From a bacterium (GTDB taxonomy: Bacteria > Acidobacteriota > Thermoanaerobaculia > Multivoradales > J023): a stretch of 64,000 nucleotides of DNA. Positions 43,319-51,197 of this stretch are shown here, in pieces (positions within the stretch are counted from its first letter, which is position 1; each line of letters begins with the position of its first letter). The DNA lies in the NCBI GenBank assembly GCA_024226315.1, contig JAAELT010000350.1, forward strand, positions 1 to 64,000. Reading direction: 5' to 3'. The notes under the pieces are model-generated. The model had not been told where the DNA came from. It saw only the letters and a program-made list of their open reading frames with translations, and searched no databases. The translations under genes and the position numbers were made by a program.

Positions 43319-43407
43319 TCAAAACTTTTTTCAGCACGCCGCGCTGGCGACCGAGCCAGCCTCGTGAGCCGCGCGGCCGAGCGGACCTTGGCTGAATGCG
43401 AGACCCC

Positions 43408-44091
43408 TCAGGCGGCCCACTCGAGCGGGGCGGGAAGCTCCGCGGCGGAATACTCGATATGAATCACTCGCCTGTGAGTCGGCCTCTCGGATGCCGAGGA
43501 AGCGTGCAAGAGCAGCGGGCTCATGGCCAAGACATCGCCTGCCCGAGCTGAACATGTGACCTCACCGATTTCCTGTCTGAGAGTCCGAGTTTCAGAGGCA
43601 CTGAGCCGACCTCGGCGGTGGCTCCCGGGAACAACCCTGAGTGCACCGTTGGCAATCGGCGTGTCATCCAGGTGCAAACGGAGGGCGACCATGCGTGAGA
43701 GAACCGACGCTGGAGCTCGAACATGCTGGATACCATCCTTTATCGACCAAGGACCGAATCCGCTGACGTCGACCTTGCGCCGAACCGCGATGACAGTGTC
43801 CTGATGAAAAGGGAGTTTCCAGTTGGCTCCGGGAGTTTTGTCGAAGAGAGTAGCCTTGACAGGCCTCGCGGTTGCACCAAGAAGCTCGGACGCGAGATCA
43901 CGGAACCTGGAATCGACCGCGAGGCTGCGTACCGCCGGAAATCGCTTCATGAGCGAGCGTATGCCGCCTCGACCTTGCGACGGCACGGGCGCGCCGACCG
44001 CGACGCGTAGCTCTTGGAGCTCTTCGGTCGCAATGAGAGACGGGACGGAGACCCAGCCCTCACGCTCGAAATCCAGTCGACGTTCACTCAT
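43408..44091 (-). CDS. Phytanoyl-CoA dioxygenase-family Fe(II)/2-oxoglutarate oxygenase
   Basis: A 227-aa double-stranded beta-helix enzyme. Metal ligands are His and Asp in KLPFHQDTVIAV and the distal His in SPLLLHASSASE; the 2-oxoglutarate Arg is probably in HRRVIHIEYS. VVPGSHRRGRL is typical of the family. The start at 44091 (MSERRLDFEREGWVSV) is preferred because family members begin with this helix; an in-frame start at 44181 exists. It is likely a small-molecule hydroxylase, in an accessory region with two methyltransferases on the same strand. Confidence 0.8.
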   Translation of the reverse strand: MSERRLDFEREGWVSVPSLIATEELQELRVAVGAPVPSQGRGGIRSLMKRFPAVRSLAVDSRFRDLASELLGATARPVKATLFDKTPGANWKLPFHQDTVIAVRRKVDVSGFGPWSIKDGIQHVRAPASVLSRMVALRLHLDDTPIANGALRVVPGSHRRGRLSASETRTLRQEIGEVTCSARAGDVLAMSPLLLHASSASERPTHRRVIHIEYSAAELPAPLEWAA

Positions 44092-44107
44092 GAGAAGAAC
44101 GTGAGCT

Positions 44108-44166
44108 GTAGAACCGCTCGAGCAAGGTCCGCTGCTTGCAGCTTCACCTTCAGCTCCTTGTTCTGC
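44108..44166 (-). repeat. attC-like imperfect hairpin (59 bp)
   Basis: The ends gtagaac (44108-44114) and gttctgc (44160-44166) are near-complementary, with inner arms gagcaaggt and acctt...gctc that pair with bulges. Size and architecture resemble an integron-cassette recombination site, but the outer boxes (GTTCTRC) do not match the GTTRRRY consensus. It lies between the methyltransferase and dioxygenase genes. Confidence 0.3.
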
Positions 44167-44193
44167 ATTCCTTGTTCCCATCTGAGAATCACT

Positions 44194-45000
44194 TCACCGA
44201 ACCGATGATCCTGCCGCCTTCCTGCGGCCCACCACGGTCACCATCCGATGTATGAAGCACAATCGCCCCTCGTCATCGTGAAAGATGGGCGTGCCGCTGA
44301 TCTCCTGGGCCGCATCCTGTTGAATAAGATGACGAATTCTCCGCGCAGTATCGTATGGAGTTTCGGTGTTGCGCATCCACAGTTCGACATCCTGGACCCG
44401 CTGTTCCCACCGGAGATTCTCGATCTCCAGTTGGGCCTCTCCGTACAAGGCCACAAGCTGGCCGACCGACAACGCCTTCGTATGAGAAGCGTCGCGCAAT
44501 CGCTCCCAGTGGTTGTAGTAGTCGGCTCGATCCGCCTGCTCACTGGCAATCATGTCCTGAACGGCGATCTTGCCGCCAGGCCGACAGACCCGGACCATTT
44601 CGGACAGAACCTGCTGGGGCGAATCGAAGTGGTGTAAGGCCAGGCGACAGACTACGATGTCAAACGAGCCGTCTTTCAGCGGCAGCTGCCTGGCGTCGGC
44701 GGACTCGAAGGACACGTTTTTCACTCCCCGCTCGGCTTGGTTCTTTCGGGCGATGCCCAGGGGCGCATCGGTCAGGTCGACCCCCACCACCTCGCGCACC
44801 ATGGTCGCAAAGGCGAGGGCCACGTAACCTGGCCCCGTAGCGATGTCCAGCACGCGGCTATCTGGTGTGGGCTGGACCGCTTGAACTAGCCGCCCGGCCC
44901 AATCGCTATCGATAATCGTTGGATTGGCTGCGTATGCCGTCGCCTGTTTAGTGAATTCCCGTTGGATGAGCTTGGCGTGCTCTATAGGGGATCGCGTCAT
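44194..45000 (-). CDS. Class I SAM-dependent methyltransferase (UbiE/Methyltransf_11 type)
   Basis: A 268-aa enzyme with motif I VLDIATGPGYVALAFA (about residue 50), acidic motif II VVGVDLTD, motif III FESADARQLPLKDGSFDIVV and the LALHHFDSP segment. The C-terminal third contains an extra helical pair (WERLRDASHTKALSVGQLV) seen in small-molecule methyltransferases. The substrate is unknown. It is the middle of three same-strand accessory enzymes separated by attC-like hairpins. Confidence 0.85.
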   Translation of the reverse strand: MTRSPIEHAKLIQREFTKQATAYAANPTIIDSDWAGRLVQAVQPTPDSRVLDIATGPGYVALAFATMVREVVGVDLTDAPLGIARKNQAERGVKNVSFESADARQLPLKDGSFDIVVCRLALHHFDSPQQVLSEMVRVCRPGGKIAVQDMIASEQADRADYYNHWERLRDASHTKALSVGQLVALYGEAQLEIENLRWEQRVQDVELWMRNTETPYDTARRIRHLIQQDAAQEISGTPIFHDDEGRLCFIHRMVTVVGRRKAAGSSVR

Positions 45001-45118
45001 GATATGTCCCTTTACCTGAGATGAGGACTGGGAGCCCGATTCACCGGGACCTTGTAGGGTGCCACAAATCGCTCAGCGGCATAACCTCGCTTTCGCACGC
45101 AATATGACGTGGCAAGGT

Positions 45119-45253
45119 GCAGAACGGATCGGCGTCCAGCGGCCAGCAACAGCGCTGACCGGACCCGACCTTGCCGACACAGTATGCCGCCAGAGGGCAC
45201 CCGGGGTCAATTGAACTCAGCTGTTGCTGGTCCGCTGCAACGCTTTGTTGGGT
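45119..45253 (-). repeat. attC-like imperfect hairpin (135 bp)
   Basis: Inner arms cagcggccagcaacag (45137-45152) and ctgttgctggtccgctg (45221-45237) pair with a single extrahelical base. The outer boxes are gcagaac (45119-45125) and gttgggt (45247-45253); the latter fits GTTRRRY and the former has only the AAC. A bulged stem with a short box at each end is the architecture of a cassette attC site. The rest of the 45001-45287 gap shows nothing else. Confidence 0.4.
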
Positions 45254-45287
45254 GGCGTACTGTCGGGTCAGATTCGCGACTGAGCGT

Positions 45288-46121
45288 TCAGCGCCGCTCA
45301 GCTACCGCATAGCGTTCGACGCCGTGTGCTTCGTCAGTGTCGACGTCGGAGATGATCTTCCAACCCGTTCCTTCGACGTACTCCGGTAGGTCCTCGCTCT
45401 TGACCGCGGACTTCCACGGCTCTGCGACCAGGCCCGTGAGGAACGTGACCAACTTGCGATAGCCTGGCTTCGCATGCGTGAACACGAACCGGCTTCCAAG
45501 TGAGGTGCTGGCAGCCGCTTCCACCAGCAGCCCTCGCACCTCTTCGTCTGTCAGGTACTGGAAGAGACCTTCCGCCACGAGCACGGAAGGCAGTGAAGTG
45601 TCCCAGCGACCATCCTCCGCCAACACCTTCGAGAGCGGACGCTCGCCGAGATCGGCCACGATCTGGAACATGTTCGTCGATTGGCCCTCGAGCGCGATGC
45701 CTTTGGCCTTTGCCGCAGACGTCGCAGGGTGGTCGAGCTCGATAAATTGAACGTTGGGATGTTGCGGCGCGAGCCTCAGGCACAGAGTGTCGAAGCCAGC
45801 GCCCAAAAGCAGCACCTGTCGCGCTCCATGTTCGATCGCGGCCTCCACCTGCTCCTGCACAAAGATCTTTCGGTAGCCGAAGCCCTCGAACTGCCCCGGC
45901 ATCAAGAAGTCCTGCAACTTATAGGCCCGAATCATCCACGGCCCCTTGGATATACGCATCATGCGAGGGCCGAAGCCGGGCGACCCCGAAGCCTGGAGTA
46001 GACGCTCGCTCATTTCTGCGAGTCCGGCAGGAAGTCGCTGCGCCCAGTCGCCTTTCGCACTCAATGTGATGAGATTGTGCGCCACCTTGAGCGCAGTCTG
46101 ACTGATTCGCCCCTGCTTCAC
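45288..46121 (-). CDS. Class I methyltransferase of the leucine carboxyl methyltransferase (LCM/PF04072) family
   Basis: A 277-aa protein. The N-terminal helical cap is followed by RQVLLLGAGFDTLCLRL (SAM motif I), VQFIELDHPAT (the LCM-family acidic loop) and VLVAEGLFQYLTDEEV. These enzymes O-methylate carboxylates or hydroxyls on small molecules, often in secondary metabolism. A gcccaac box 52 bp upstream (46173-46179) and the attC-like hairpin just downstream would delimit it as a cassette. Substrate unknown. Confidence 0.82.
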   Translation of the reverse strand: MKQGRISQTALKVAHNLITLSAKGDWAQRLPAGLAEMSERLLQASGSPGFGPRMMRISKGPWMIRAYKLQDFLMPGQFEGFGYRKIFVQEQVEAAIEHGARQVLLLGAGFDTLCLRLAPQHPNVQFIELDHPATSAAKAKGIALEGQSTNMFQIVADLGERPLSKVLAEDGRWDTSLPSVLVAEGLFQYLTDEEVRGLLVEAAASTSLGSRFVFTHAKPGYRKLVTFLTGLVAEPWKSAVKSEDLPEYVEGTGWKIISDVDTDEAHGVERYAVAERR

Positions 46122-46203
46122 GATGGATCGCCCCGAAGATTGCTCGATGAGGAGAGAAGCCGCGGTCTAGCCGCCCAACCTTTAATCAAGCGGCACGCGA
46201 TTC

Positions 46204-46282
46204 CTACATTTAGGCATCGATGCCTACACCTATCCAGCTCATGCCTAAATCTATCCATTCCCGCGATTCCTAAACCTATCCA
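46204..46282. repeat. Short direct repeats plus a 16-bp palindrome
   Basis: Three imperfect copies of cctaaacctatcc (46224-46236, 46245-46257, 46270-46282; spacings 21 and 25 bp) follow a perfect palindrome taggcatcgatgccta (46212-46227). All lie directly behind the 110-aa gene. The unit length and spacing do not suit CRISPR. Confidence 0.6.
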
Positions 46283-46296
46283 AAGGGCTACCACAC

Positions 46297-46629
46297 CTAG
46301 CCACCTCCACCAACAACCCGGTCCAGCAGATCCAGTCGCTCCGCTACGTCGCGTCGCAAGATCCGGACGCGTCTGACCGGATCCCACCGGCCTCCGGCGG
46401 ACTTGACCCGGTGGCGCAGGTCGTTCTCCCGCCAGCCGACCCGCAGAGCCACCCTGCGGGCCGCGGCGCGCCTGGTGTGGCCGACGTTCTGCCGCGATTC
46501 CAGGCCGACTGCTTCGCGTTCCCGGGATCGCCGGTGGACCGTCTTCAGGTGCTCGCGCGTGCCCTGGTCGTAGCGGTTGCGGACACAGGGGAGGCTCGCC
46601 CCGTACCGTGCCAACAGTTCCTTACGCAC
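46297..46629 (-). CDS. Small basic protein of unknown function
   Basis: 110 aa from a GTG start: MRKELLARYGASLPCVRNRY, then a strongly basic middle, and a C-terminal part with VKSAGGRWDPVRRVRILRRD and LLDRVVGGGG. The C-terminal W-containing segment followed by a Gly tail looks like a defined small family that I have seen annotated only as hypothetical. Direct repeats begin right after its stop, suggesting a repeat-associated or mobile unit. No catalytic motif. Confidence 0.55.
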   Translation of the reverse strand: MRKELLARYGASLPCVRNRYDQGTREHLKTVHRRSREREAVGLESRQNVGHTRRAAARRVALRVGWRENDLRHRVKSAGGRWDPVRRVRILRRDVAERLDLLDRVVGGGG

Positions 46630-47076
46630 AGATGATCACCGAATCCATGTCCCTCGGATCGAGCCTGGCCCACCGCTGGCCGTGCCTTCGGTCGGGCGAG
46701 ATCGTGCCGTTTGGCACCGCCTTAAACTTACGCTCTGTTTGCGCTAGTGTCAAGTCCAGCGGAGCCCGGCGCCTGGTGTGGCAGGCATAGAGACTCAGGC
46801 TGCCCAAGACACGCACCGCTGACCGAAGTGGCTGGCACTCCAGTTCAAGAAACAAATCGCTGTGGAAGAGCTCCGCTCGTCCTGCTGACCGAGGTGACCG
46901 GCACTCTGGTCGGCTCTACTGTCCAAAAACGCGCCCCGACGGCGACGAATCCGCCCGCGGCGGATCAGAACGCCACGAACCGCGCACAACTCCTTTCAGG
47001 CAGCCGCAGAATCCACCGGACGGCGGGAGATTCGGCCCGTGGACGCAGGAACGGCTCCGGGCGCCGACGGAGCCGC
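46630..47076. other. 447-bp gene-free stretch with an imperfect direct repeat
   Basis: Two 28-bp copies beginning gctgaccga (46818-46845 and 46884-46911) match at about 22 positions. Otherwise no start, RBS or family motif is seen. This looks like intergenic debris of an accessory region. Confidence 0.4.
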
Positions 47077-47560
47077 TCAGCGCCGCTGGAAACCCTCGAA
47101 CGACGGGAAATCGGTGCGGAAGCCGGGATGAAAGCTCTCGGCCAATGGCATCTGGCTCGATGACCTGGTCCGAAAGCCCTCGGCCAATGGCATCTGGCTC
47201 GATGACCTGGTCCGAAAGCTCTCGGCCGATGGCATCCGGCTCGATGACCTGGTCCGAAGACCCTCGGCCAATGGCATCTGGCCCGATGACCGCGTCGTGA
47301 AGCTGATGGCCAATGACCGCACCGGAGCGCCGATGCGCTGCCAATCGAGGACGAAGGTCTCCTCGCTCGTCCGCCGGCCGCGGCAGGCGATGTCGAGCGG
47401 CCGCTCGGTCTCGGTGATGCGGAAGACGCCGTCCAGGCCGACGGCGCAGTGCCACGGCCGGTCGTAGATGGTGAAGCGCGCGCCGGGCTCCGCCACCATC
47501 GGCATGTCGAGCACGTGCTGCACCCAGTCGTCCGAGGCCCGCAGCCGCCGCGCCCGAGGC
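47077..47560 (-). pseudogene. Relic of a beta-lactamase-family serine hydrolase
   Basis: Directly behind the histidine kinase stop, the minus strand reads DDWVQHVLDMPMVAEPGARF, the region before the Tyr motif of class C beta-lactamase-like hydrolases. It then jumps to VGLDGVFRITETERPLDIAC, then RTSEETFVLDWQRIGAPVRS, a typical C-terminal beta-domain of the same family. The N-terminal SxxK part and the middle are absent, so it is a deletion relic. Its last third is replaced by a 42-bp tandem repeat (47131-47299). Confidence 0.65.
47131..47299. repeat. Tandem repeat, 42-bp unit, four copies
   Basis: Units start at 47131, 47173, 47215 and 47257; the common core is ctcggccaatggcatctggc followed by tcgatgacctggtccg. 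The first three are nearly identical and the fourth is diverged. The 42-bp period keeps any reading frame open (14 residues per unit, about TRSSSQMPLAEGFR). Confidence 0.9.
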
Positions 47561-49000
47561 TCAGCCAGGCGCTACATACTCCCCGAGGGTGAAACAGAAG
47601 GTGCTGCCGCGGCCCCATCCTTCTGATTCGACCCAGATGCGCCCGCCGTGGAGCTCCACGATGCGTTTCACCAGCGCCAGGCCGAGGCCGGTACCCTCCT
47701 CTTCTGTCTCGAGGCGTTCGAACAGGCCGAAGATTTTCTCGTGGTACGCGGGCTCGATGCCGACGCCGTTGTCGCTGACGAAGATGACGGTCTCCGCCCC
47801 TGGCCGCATCCCGATCTCGATCCGCGGCGACTTCTGATCGCCTAGGTACTTCACGGCGTTGTCGATCAGGTTCTGCAAGACTTCGAGCAGGCGCGAGCGG
47901 TCACCGCGGACCACCGGCAGCCGGTGCGCGACCTCGACGTCGACGCCGCGCTCGGCGAGCCGTCCGGCGACCAGCTCGAGAGCTTCGAGCACCAGGCTAT
48001 CGAGCTCGACCTGCTCGGGCGGCTTGCCGATCCGGCCGACGCGGGAGAGCTCGAGGAGCTCGTCGAGGAGCTGGCTCATGCGATCGGCCGCCCCTTCGAT
48101 GCGCCAGATGTCGCGCTCGACGGCTTCGGCGTTGCCCGCCGCGGCGTCCTTCTTCAGCAGGCCGAGAAAGCCCTTGATGGTGATCAATGGGCTCTTGAGG
48201 TCGTGGGAGACGGTGTAGGTGAAGCGTTCGACCTCGCTGCTCCGCGCCTCGAGCTCCGGGATCAGGCGTTCTCGCTCGGTGGCGAGCTGCCGGACCCGGT
48301 AGGCCAGGCCGGAGGACAGCAGCAGCGCGCCCAGGGCGGCGCCGATACGCTCGACCTCCAGTTGATGCCAGCGAATCCCCGTCGCCTCGGAGAACAGAGC
48401 TGCGACGAGAAAGACAGCCAGCGCCGCGAGCAGGAACCAGGCCGGGCGATATCCGTCCCTGAGGCGCACGACCGAAGCCGTAACCATTCCCACCGTGAGA
48501 AGGATCGCGGCCCCGCCGTCGAGGCGGGCCGCCAGCATCGGTTCGACGAAGGTGGCGATCATTCCCGCGCCACAAAGAGCGGCGACGACCAGCAAGAACT
48601 TGTCGCTGCGGGCGGCATGGGCATGGGTCTGCAAGAACCGCCGCGCGTAGAGCGCCCCGAACAGGAACGCCGCCCCGAGCAGGAAGAGAGGAGCGGCTCG
48701 CGGCCCCGGCACGTCCAGCCACGGGTACTGGCCGGGCAGGCCGTCGAAACAAAGGAACGCCAGAGTGAAGCTACCGATAAACAGGGAGCAGAGCAGATAG
48801 GCAACGTCCCGCACGCTGATGAACAGCATCAGGTTGTACAGCACTATCGCCAGCAGGAAACCGTAGTAGGCCCCGGAGGTCAGCTGGCCGTCAGCCGAGA
48901 GACCGACCGTGCCCTGCGCGCCGACGGATCCAGCAGTCGCCGCCAGCACGAGTCCCGCGAGGAAGGGCCAGACCCGGTTCGTGACTCGGAGAGCGGTCAA
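47561..49000 (-). CDS. Membrane-bound sensor histidine kinase (7TM-DISM type)
   Basis: A 479-aa protein. A signal-like first helix and a seven-helix membrane part (about residues 40-230, beginning GAYYGFLLAIVLYNLMLFIS) match the 7TMR-DISM sensor class but lack the usual large periplasmic domain. A coiled linker leads to the dimerisation domain with the phospho-accepting His in TVSHDLKSPLITIKGFL (about residue 268) and an ATPase domain with NLIDNAVKY, SDNGVGI and EGTGLGLALVKRIVE. No response regulator is adjacent. The upstream gene overlaps by 4 bp, so the kinase is co-translated with the membrane methyltransferase-like protein. Confidence 0.9.
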   Translation of the reverse strand: MTALRVTNRVWPFLAGLVLAATAGSVGAQGTVGLSADGQLTSGAYYGFLLAIVLYNLMLFISVRDVAYLLCSLFIGSFTLAFLCFDGLPGQYPWLDVPGPRAAPLFLLGAAFLFGALYARRFLQTHAHAARSDKFLLVVAALCGAGMIATFVEPMLAARLDGGAAILLTVGMVTASVVRLRDGYRPAWFLLAALAVFLVAALFSEATGIRWHQLEVERIGAALGALLLSSGLAYRVRQLATERERLIPELEARSSEVERFTYTVSHDLKSPLITIKGFLGLLKKDAAAGNAEAVERDIWRIEGAADRMSQLLDELLELSRVGRIGKPPEQVELDSLVLEALELVAGRLAERGVDVEVAHRLPVVRGDRSRLLEVLQNLIDNAVKYLGDQKSPRIEIGMRPGAETVIFVSDNGVGIEPAYHEKIFGLFERLETEEEGTGLGLALVKRIVELHGGRIWVESEGWGRGSTFCFTLGEYVAPG

Positions 49001-49644
49001 GAGTATAGATCGTCCATGTCCGGCTTCTCGGTGGCATGGTAATGGACCCAGGTATAGGCGTGGCTGAATGCCGCGACCACGAGCGCGGCCGAGGAATCGA
49101 AGCCGACGGCGATCGCCCAGAACAAGAGGAAGGCGAAATGATACATGGCGTTGCTGGTGAACCGGAAGATGCCTCGGTCGACCAGCGGCATGGCGCGGTA
49201 CCGCGGGTCGAAGTGGTCGGCGCCGGTGGCCCGCACCATGCCGAAATAGCGCTGAACGCTGACCATGGCATAGACCCCGGGCAGGACGAGAAGCGTGGTC
49301 GAGACAGAACGTGGCAGCATCGCGAGCCCGAGACTACCGCGATCCATCCAGGCCAGCACGAAAAGCGACACGAAGCGACCGCCGAAAAGCAAGAAGAAGA
49401 CGACGACGTAGGCTCGAAACCCGATGGCGTCGCTGACCGCCGAGGAGCGGAGCTCGAGCCGCCAGGCAAGCCACACGAAGACCTGGTGCCCGACGGGGAA
49501 CGCCACCGCGACCCAGAACGCGGCCGGCAACGGCTCACCCAGATAGAGCCAGCCCACCCCGACCAGAGCCAGCAGGAACGCCAGGCACGTGAAGTGCAGC
49601 GCCTGGCCGGTCCAGATGCCGGGTGGCTTGTCGATGGTCTTCAT
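48997..49644 (-). CDS. Membrane protein of the isoprenylcysteine/phospholipid methyltransferase-like family
   Basis: A 215-aa protein with five or six membrane helices. The C-terminal part, RGIFRFTSNAMYHFAFLLFW and HAYTWVHYHATEKPDMDDLY, resembles the ICMT/PEMT SAM-binding region (R-x-P-x-Y-x-G...E), with Asn in place of the usual Pro-Tyr. It is coupled to the histidine kinase by ATGA overlap, suggesting it modulates or supplies a lipid-related signal to the sensor. Catalytic competence is uncertain. Confidence 0.65.
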   Translation of the reverse strand: MKTIDKPPGIWTGQALHFTCLAFLLALVGVGWLYLGEPLPAAFWVAVAFPVGHQVFVWLAWRLELRSSAVSDAIGFRAYVVVFFLLFGGRFVSLFVLAWMDRGSLGLAMLPRSVSTTLLVLPGVYAMVSVQRYFGMVRATGADHFDPRYRAMPLVDRGIFRFTSNAMYHFAFLLFWAIAVGFDSSAALVVAAFSHAYTWVHYHATEKPDMDDLYS

Positions 49645-49757
49645 ATCCGGTCCGCGTGGGGCTCTACACCGAGCTTAGCGAACAATGAAGACCGGATGCG
49701 AGGTAGTCTCGAGTGTCCGGATCCCGAGTGGCCTGCAACAGGAGACAGCGCGTCACC

Positions 49758-50471
49758 ATGTCCGTTCGACGATGGATCGTCCCCGGCCTCTGCGCTCTAC
49801 TGATTCCGGCATTCCTGGTCGTGGCCGGTTTGCTCACGCTCTACTCCAGGGGGCTTCGGCTGGTCGGGCCACTGCCGACCTACGATCCGGTCGCTGAGCA
49901 GAGCCCCCTGATCCGAGCGGCCTTTTTCGCCGAGTTGGAAGGGCCGGTTCCGCCGGAGCTCCGCCGGCTCGGCCCACTGTCTTTCGTCTCGCTGGTCATC
50001 TGCGAGATGCGGAGGAACGATTGCCCGCGAAGGTATCCCGGATTTCGAACGGCGAGCCTGCTGGCGCGCGAGCTGGCGCCGGAGGTCCGAGGAAACTTCG
50101 AGCGCCAACTGGCGCAGGCTTCACTGGCGGTCTGGCTGACCCGGAACTGGTCGCTCGACGAGATGCTTGACACTTTCGCTCACCGGGCCTATTTCCAGAA
50201 AGAAGTTCGAGGAATCGATCAGGCCAGCCGGGTCTTCTTCGATGCCGATCCCTCGGAGCTTCGACCCGATCAGGTTGCGACCCTGGCCGTGTTCACCCGG
50301 GGTCCAGCGCATTTCATCTACCTCGCCGTCTGCGAGCCTGAGGGATTCACTCGCAGGCGCAACATGCTGCTGAAAGACATGGAATCGGCGGGAACCCTGA
50401 ACGCTCCGGCGACCCGACTCTCGAGCGAAGACCCGACTACCATTCGCCCAGCGGGAGTCGAGTGCCGCTGA
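49758..50471 (+). CDS. GT51-like (peptidoglycan transglycosylase-like) membrane protein
   Basis: A 237-aa protein with one N-terminal membrane anchor (VPGLCALLIPAFLVVAGLL). The segment SLAVWLTRNWSLDEMLDTFA, then GIDQASRVFFDADPSELRPD and RRRNMLLKDM, parallels the C-terminal half of GT51 glycosyltransferases (ALWLERRYSKDEIL, AARRYFGKSASELT). The N-terminal EDRRFxxHxG motif holding the catalytic Glu is not recognisable; VICEMRRNDC stands near that position. It may be a degenerate, regulatory or distantly related transglycosylase. It is a single gene. Confidence 0.6.
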   Translation: MSVRRWIVPGLCALLIPAFLVVAGLLTLYSRGLRLVGPLPTYDPVAEQSPLIRAAFFAELEGPVPPELRRLGPLSFVSLVICEMRRNDCPRRYPGFRTASLLARELAPEVRGNFERQLAQASLAVWLTRNWSLDEMLDTFAHRAYFQKEVRGIDQASRVFFDADPSELRPDQVATLAVFTRGPAHFIYLAVCEPEGFTRRRNMLLKDMESAGTLNAPATRLSSEDPTTIRPAGVECR

Positions 50472-50489
50472 CCGACTCTTTCCCGGAGG

Positions 50490-51197
50490 TCACATCGCGA
50501 CTTCGATCAACGCCGCGCCCCGTGAGACGGCGTGGACGCTCCAGGCCAGGCACACCTGGGCGAAGTAGTAGAGCGGCAGGCCGACGAGCCGGTTGACGAA
50601 ACCAGGCGCGACGAAGCGGTCGCGGGCGACCGCCAGGTCCGACAGGTAGAAGGCGACCGCGCCGACCAGCAGGCTCGGATGGGCACCCGCGGCGAAAGCG
50701 CCGACGGCGAGCGCGACCATCACGGAGATGACGGCGACGTATGCGTACACCGGCAGACGCATGGCCGCCGGCAGGTGGGGCCCAAGCCGCCTCAGGACCA
50801 CGAACGCCGGCAGGCAGAGGATCGCCAGCGCCCCCAGGCTCCACCCCGGATCCTGACCGTGGACGACGAACGCCACCGCGTAGGCCACGTGCGCCAGCAG
50901 GAACGCCGCCAGGCCGAGGAGGAACGGCCGCTGCTCGGGCGACAGCAGCAGCACGTCGCCGAGCCAGGAGAACGCCAGCGCCACCAGCACCGCCTGGCCG
51001 TAGGCCGTCTCCAATGCCCCGGCAGCCACCGCCAGACCGATGAAGCCCGCCGACGCCAGGGGCTTCGACAGCGCCTTCCACAACGCGCTGTCGCGGCTCT
51101 CGGCGAGCAGGAGAACGGCGAGAGCGACGACAGTCAGAAGAAGCCACCAGTGCATGAAGGAAGCATAGAGCTTTTCCTGCCATTCATCGAACATCAT
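50490..51197 (-). CDS. YhhN/TMEM86-family membrane protein (lysoplasmalogenase-like)
   Basis: About 235 aa with eight membrane helices. Conserved family features are FSWLGDVLLLSPE (the D in LGD is the key acidic residue) and AVAFYLSDLAVARDRFV, where a second conserved Asp follows LS. The mammalian homologue hydrolyses lysoplasmalogens; bacterial function is mostly untested. ATG at 51197 has AGGA upstream, and MHWWLLLT at 51155 is an alternative that would avoid overlap with the upstream relic. Confidence 0.8.
   Translation of the reverse strand: MMFDEWQEKLYASFMHWWLLLTVVALAVLLLAESRDSALWKALSKPLASAGFIGLAVAAGALETAYGQAVLVALAFSWLGDVLLLSPEQRPFLLGLAAFLLAHVAYAVAFVVHGQDPGWSLGALAILCLPAFVVLRRLGPHLPAAMRLPVYAYVAVISVMVALAVGAFAAGAHPSLLVGAVAFYLSDLAVARDRFVAPGFVNRLVGLPLYYFAQVCLAWSVHAVSRGAALIEVAM

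Noticed and set aside
46204..46282. Possible CRISPR array from the cctaaacctatcc repeats
   Set aside because: Only 13-bp units, three copies, unequal short spacings.
47131..47299. Possible CRISPR array
   Set aside because: The 42-bp units are contiguous with no unique spacers, and no cas gene is nearby.
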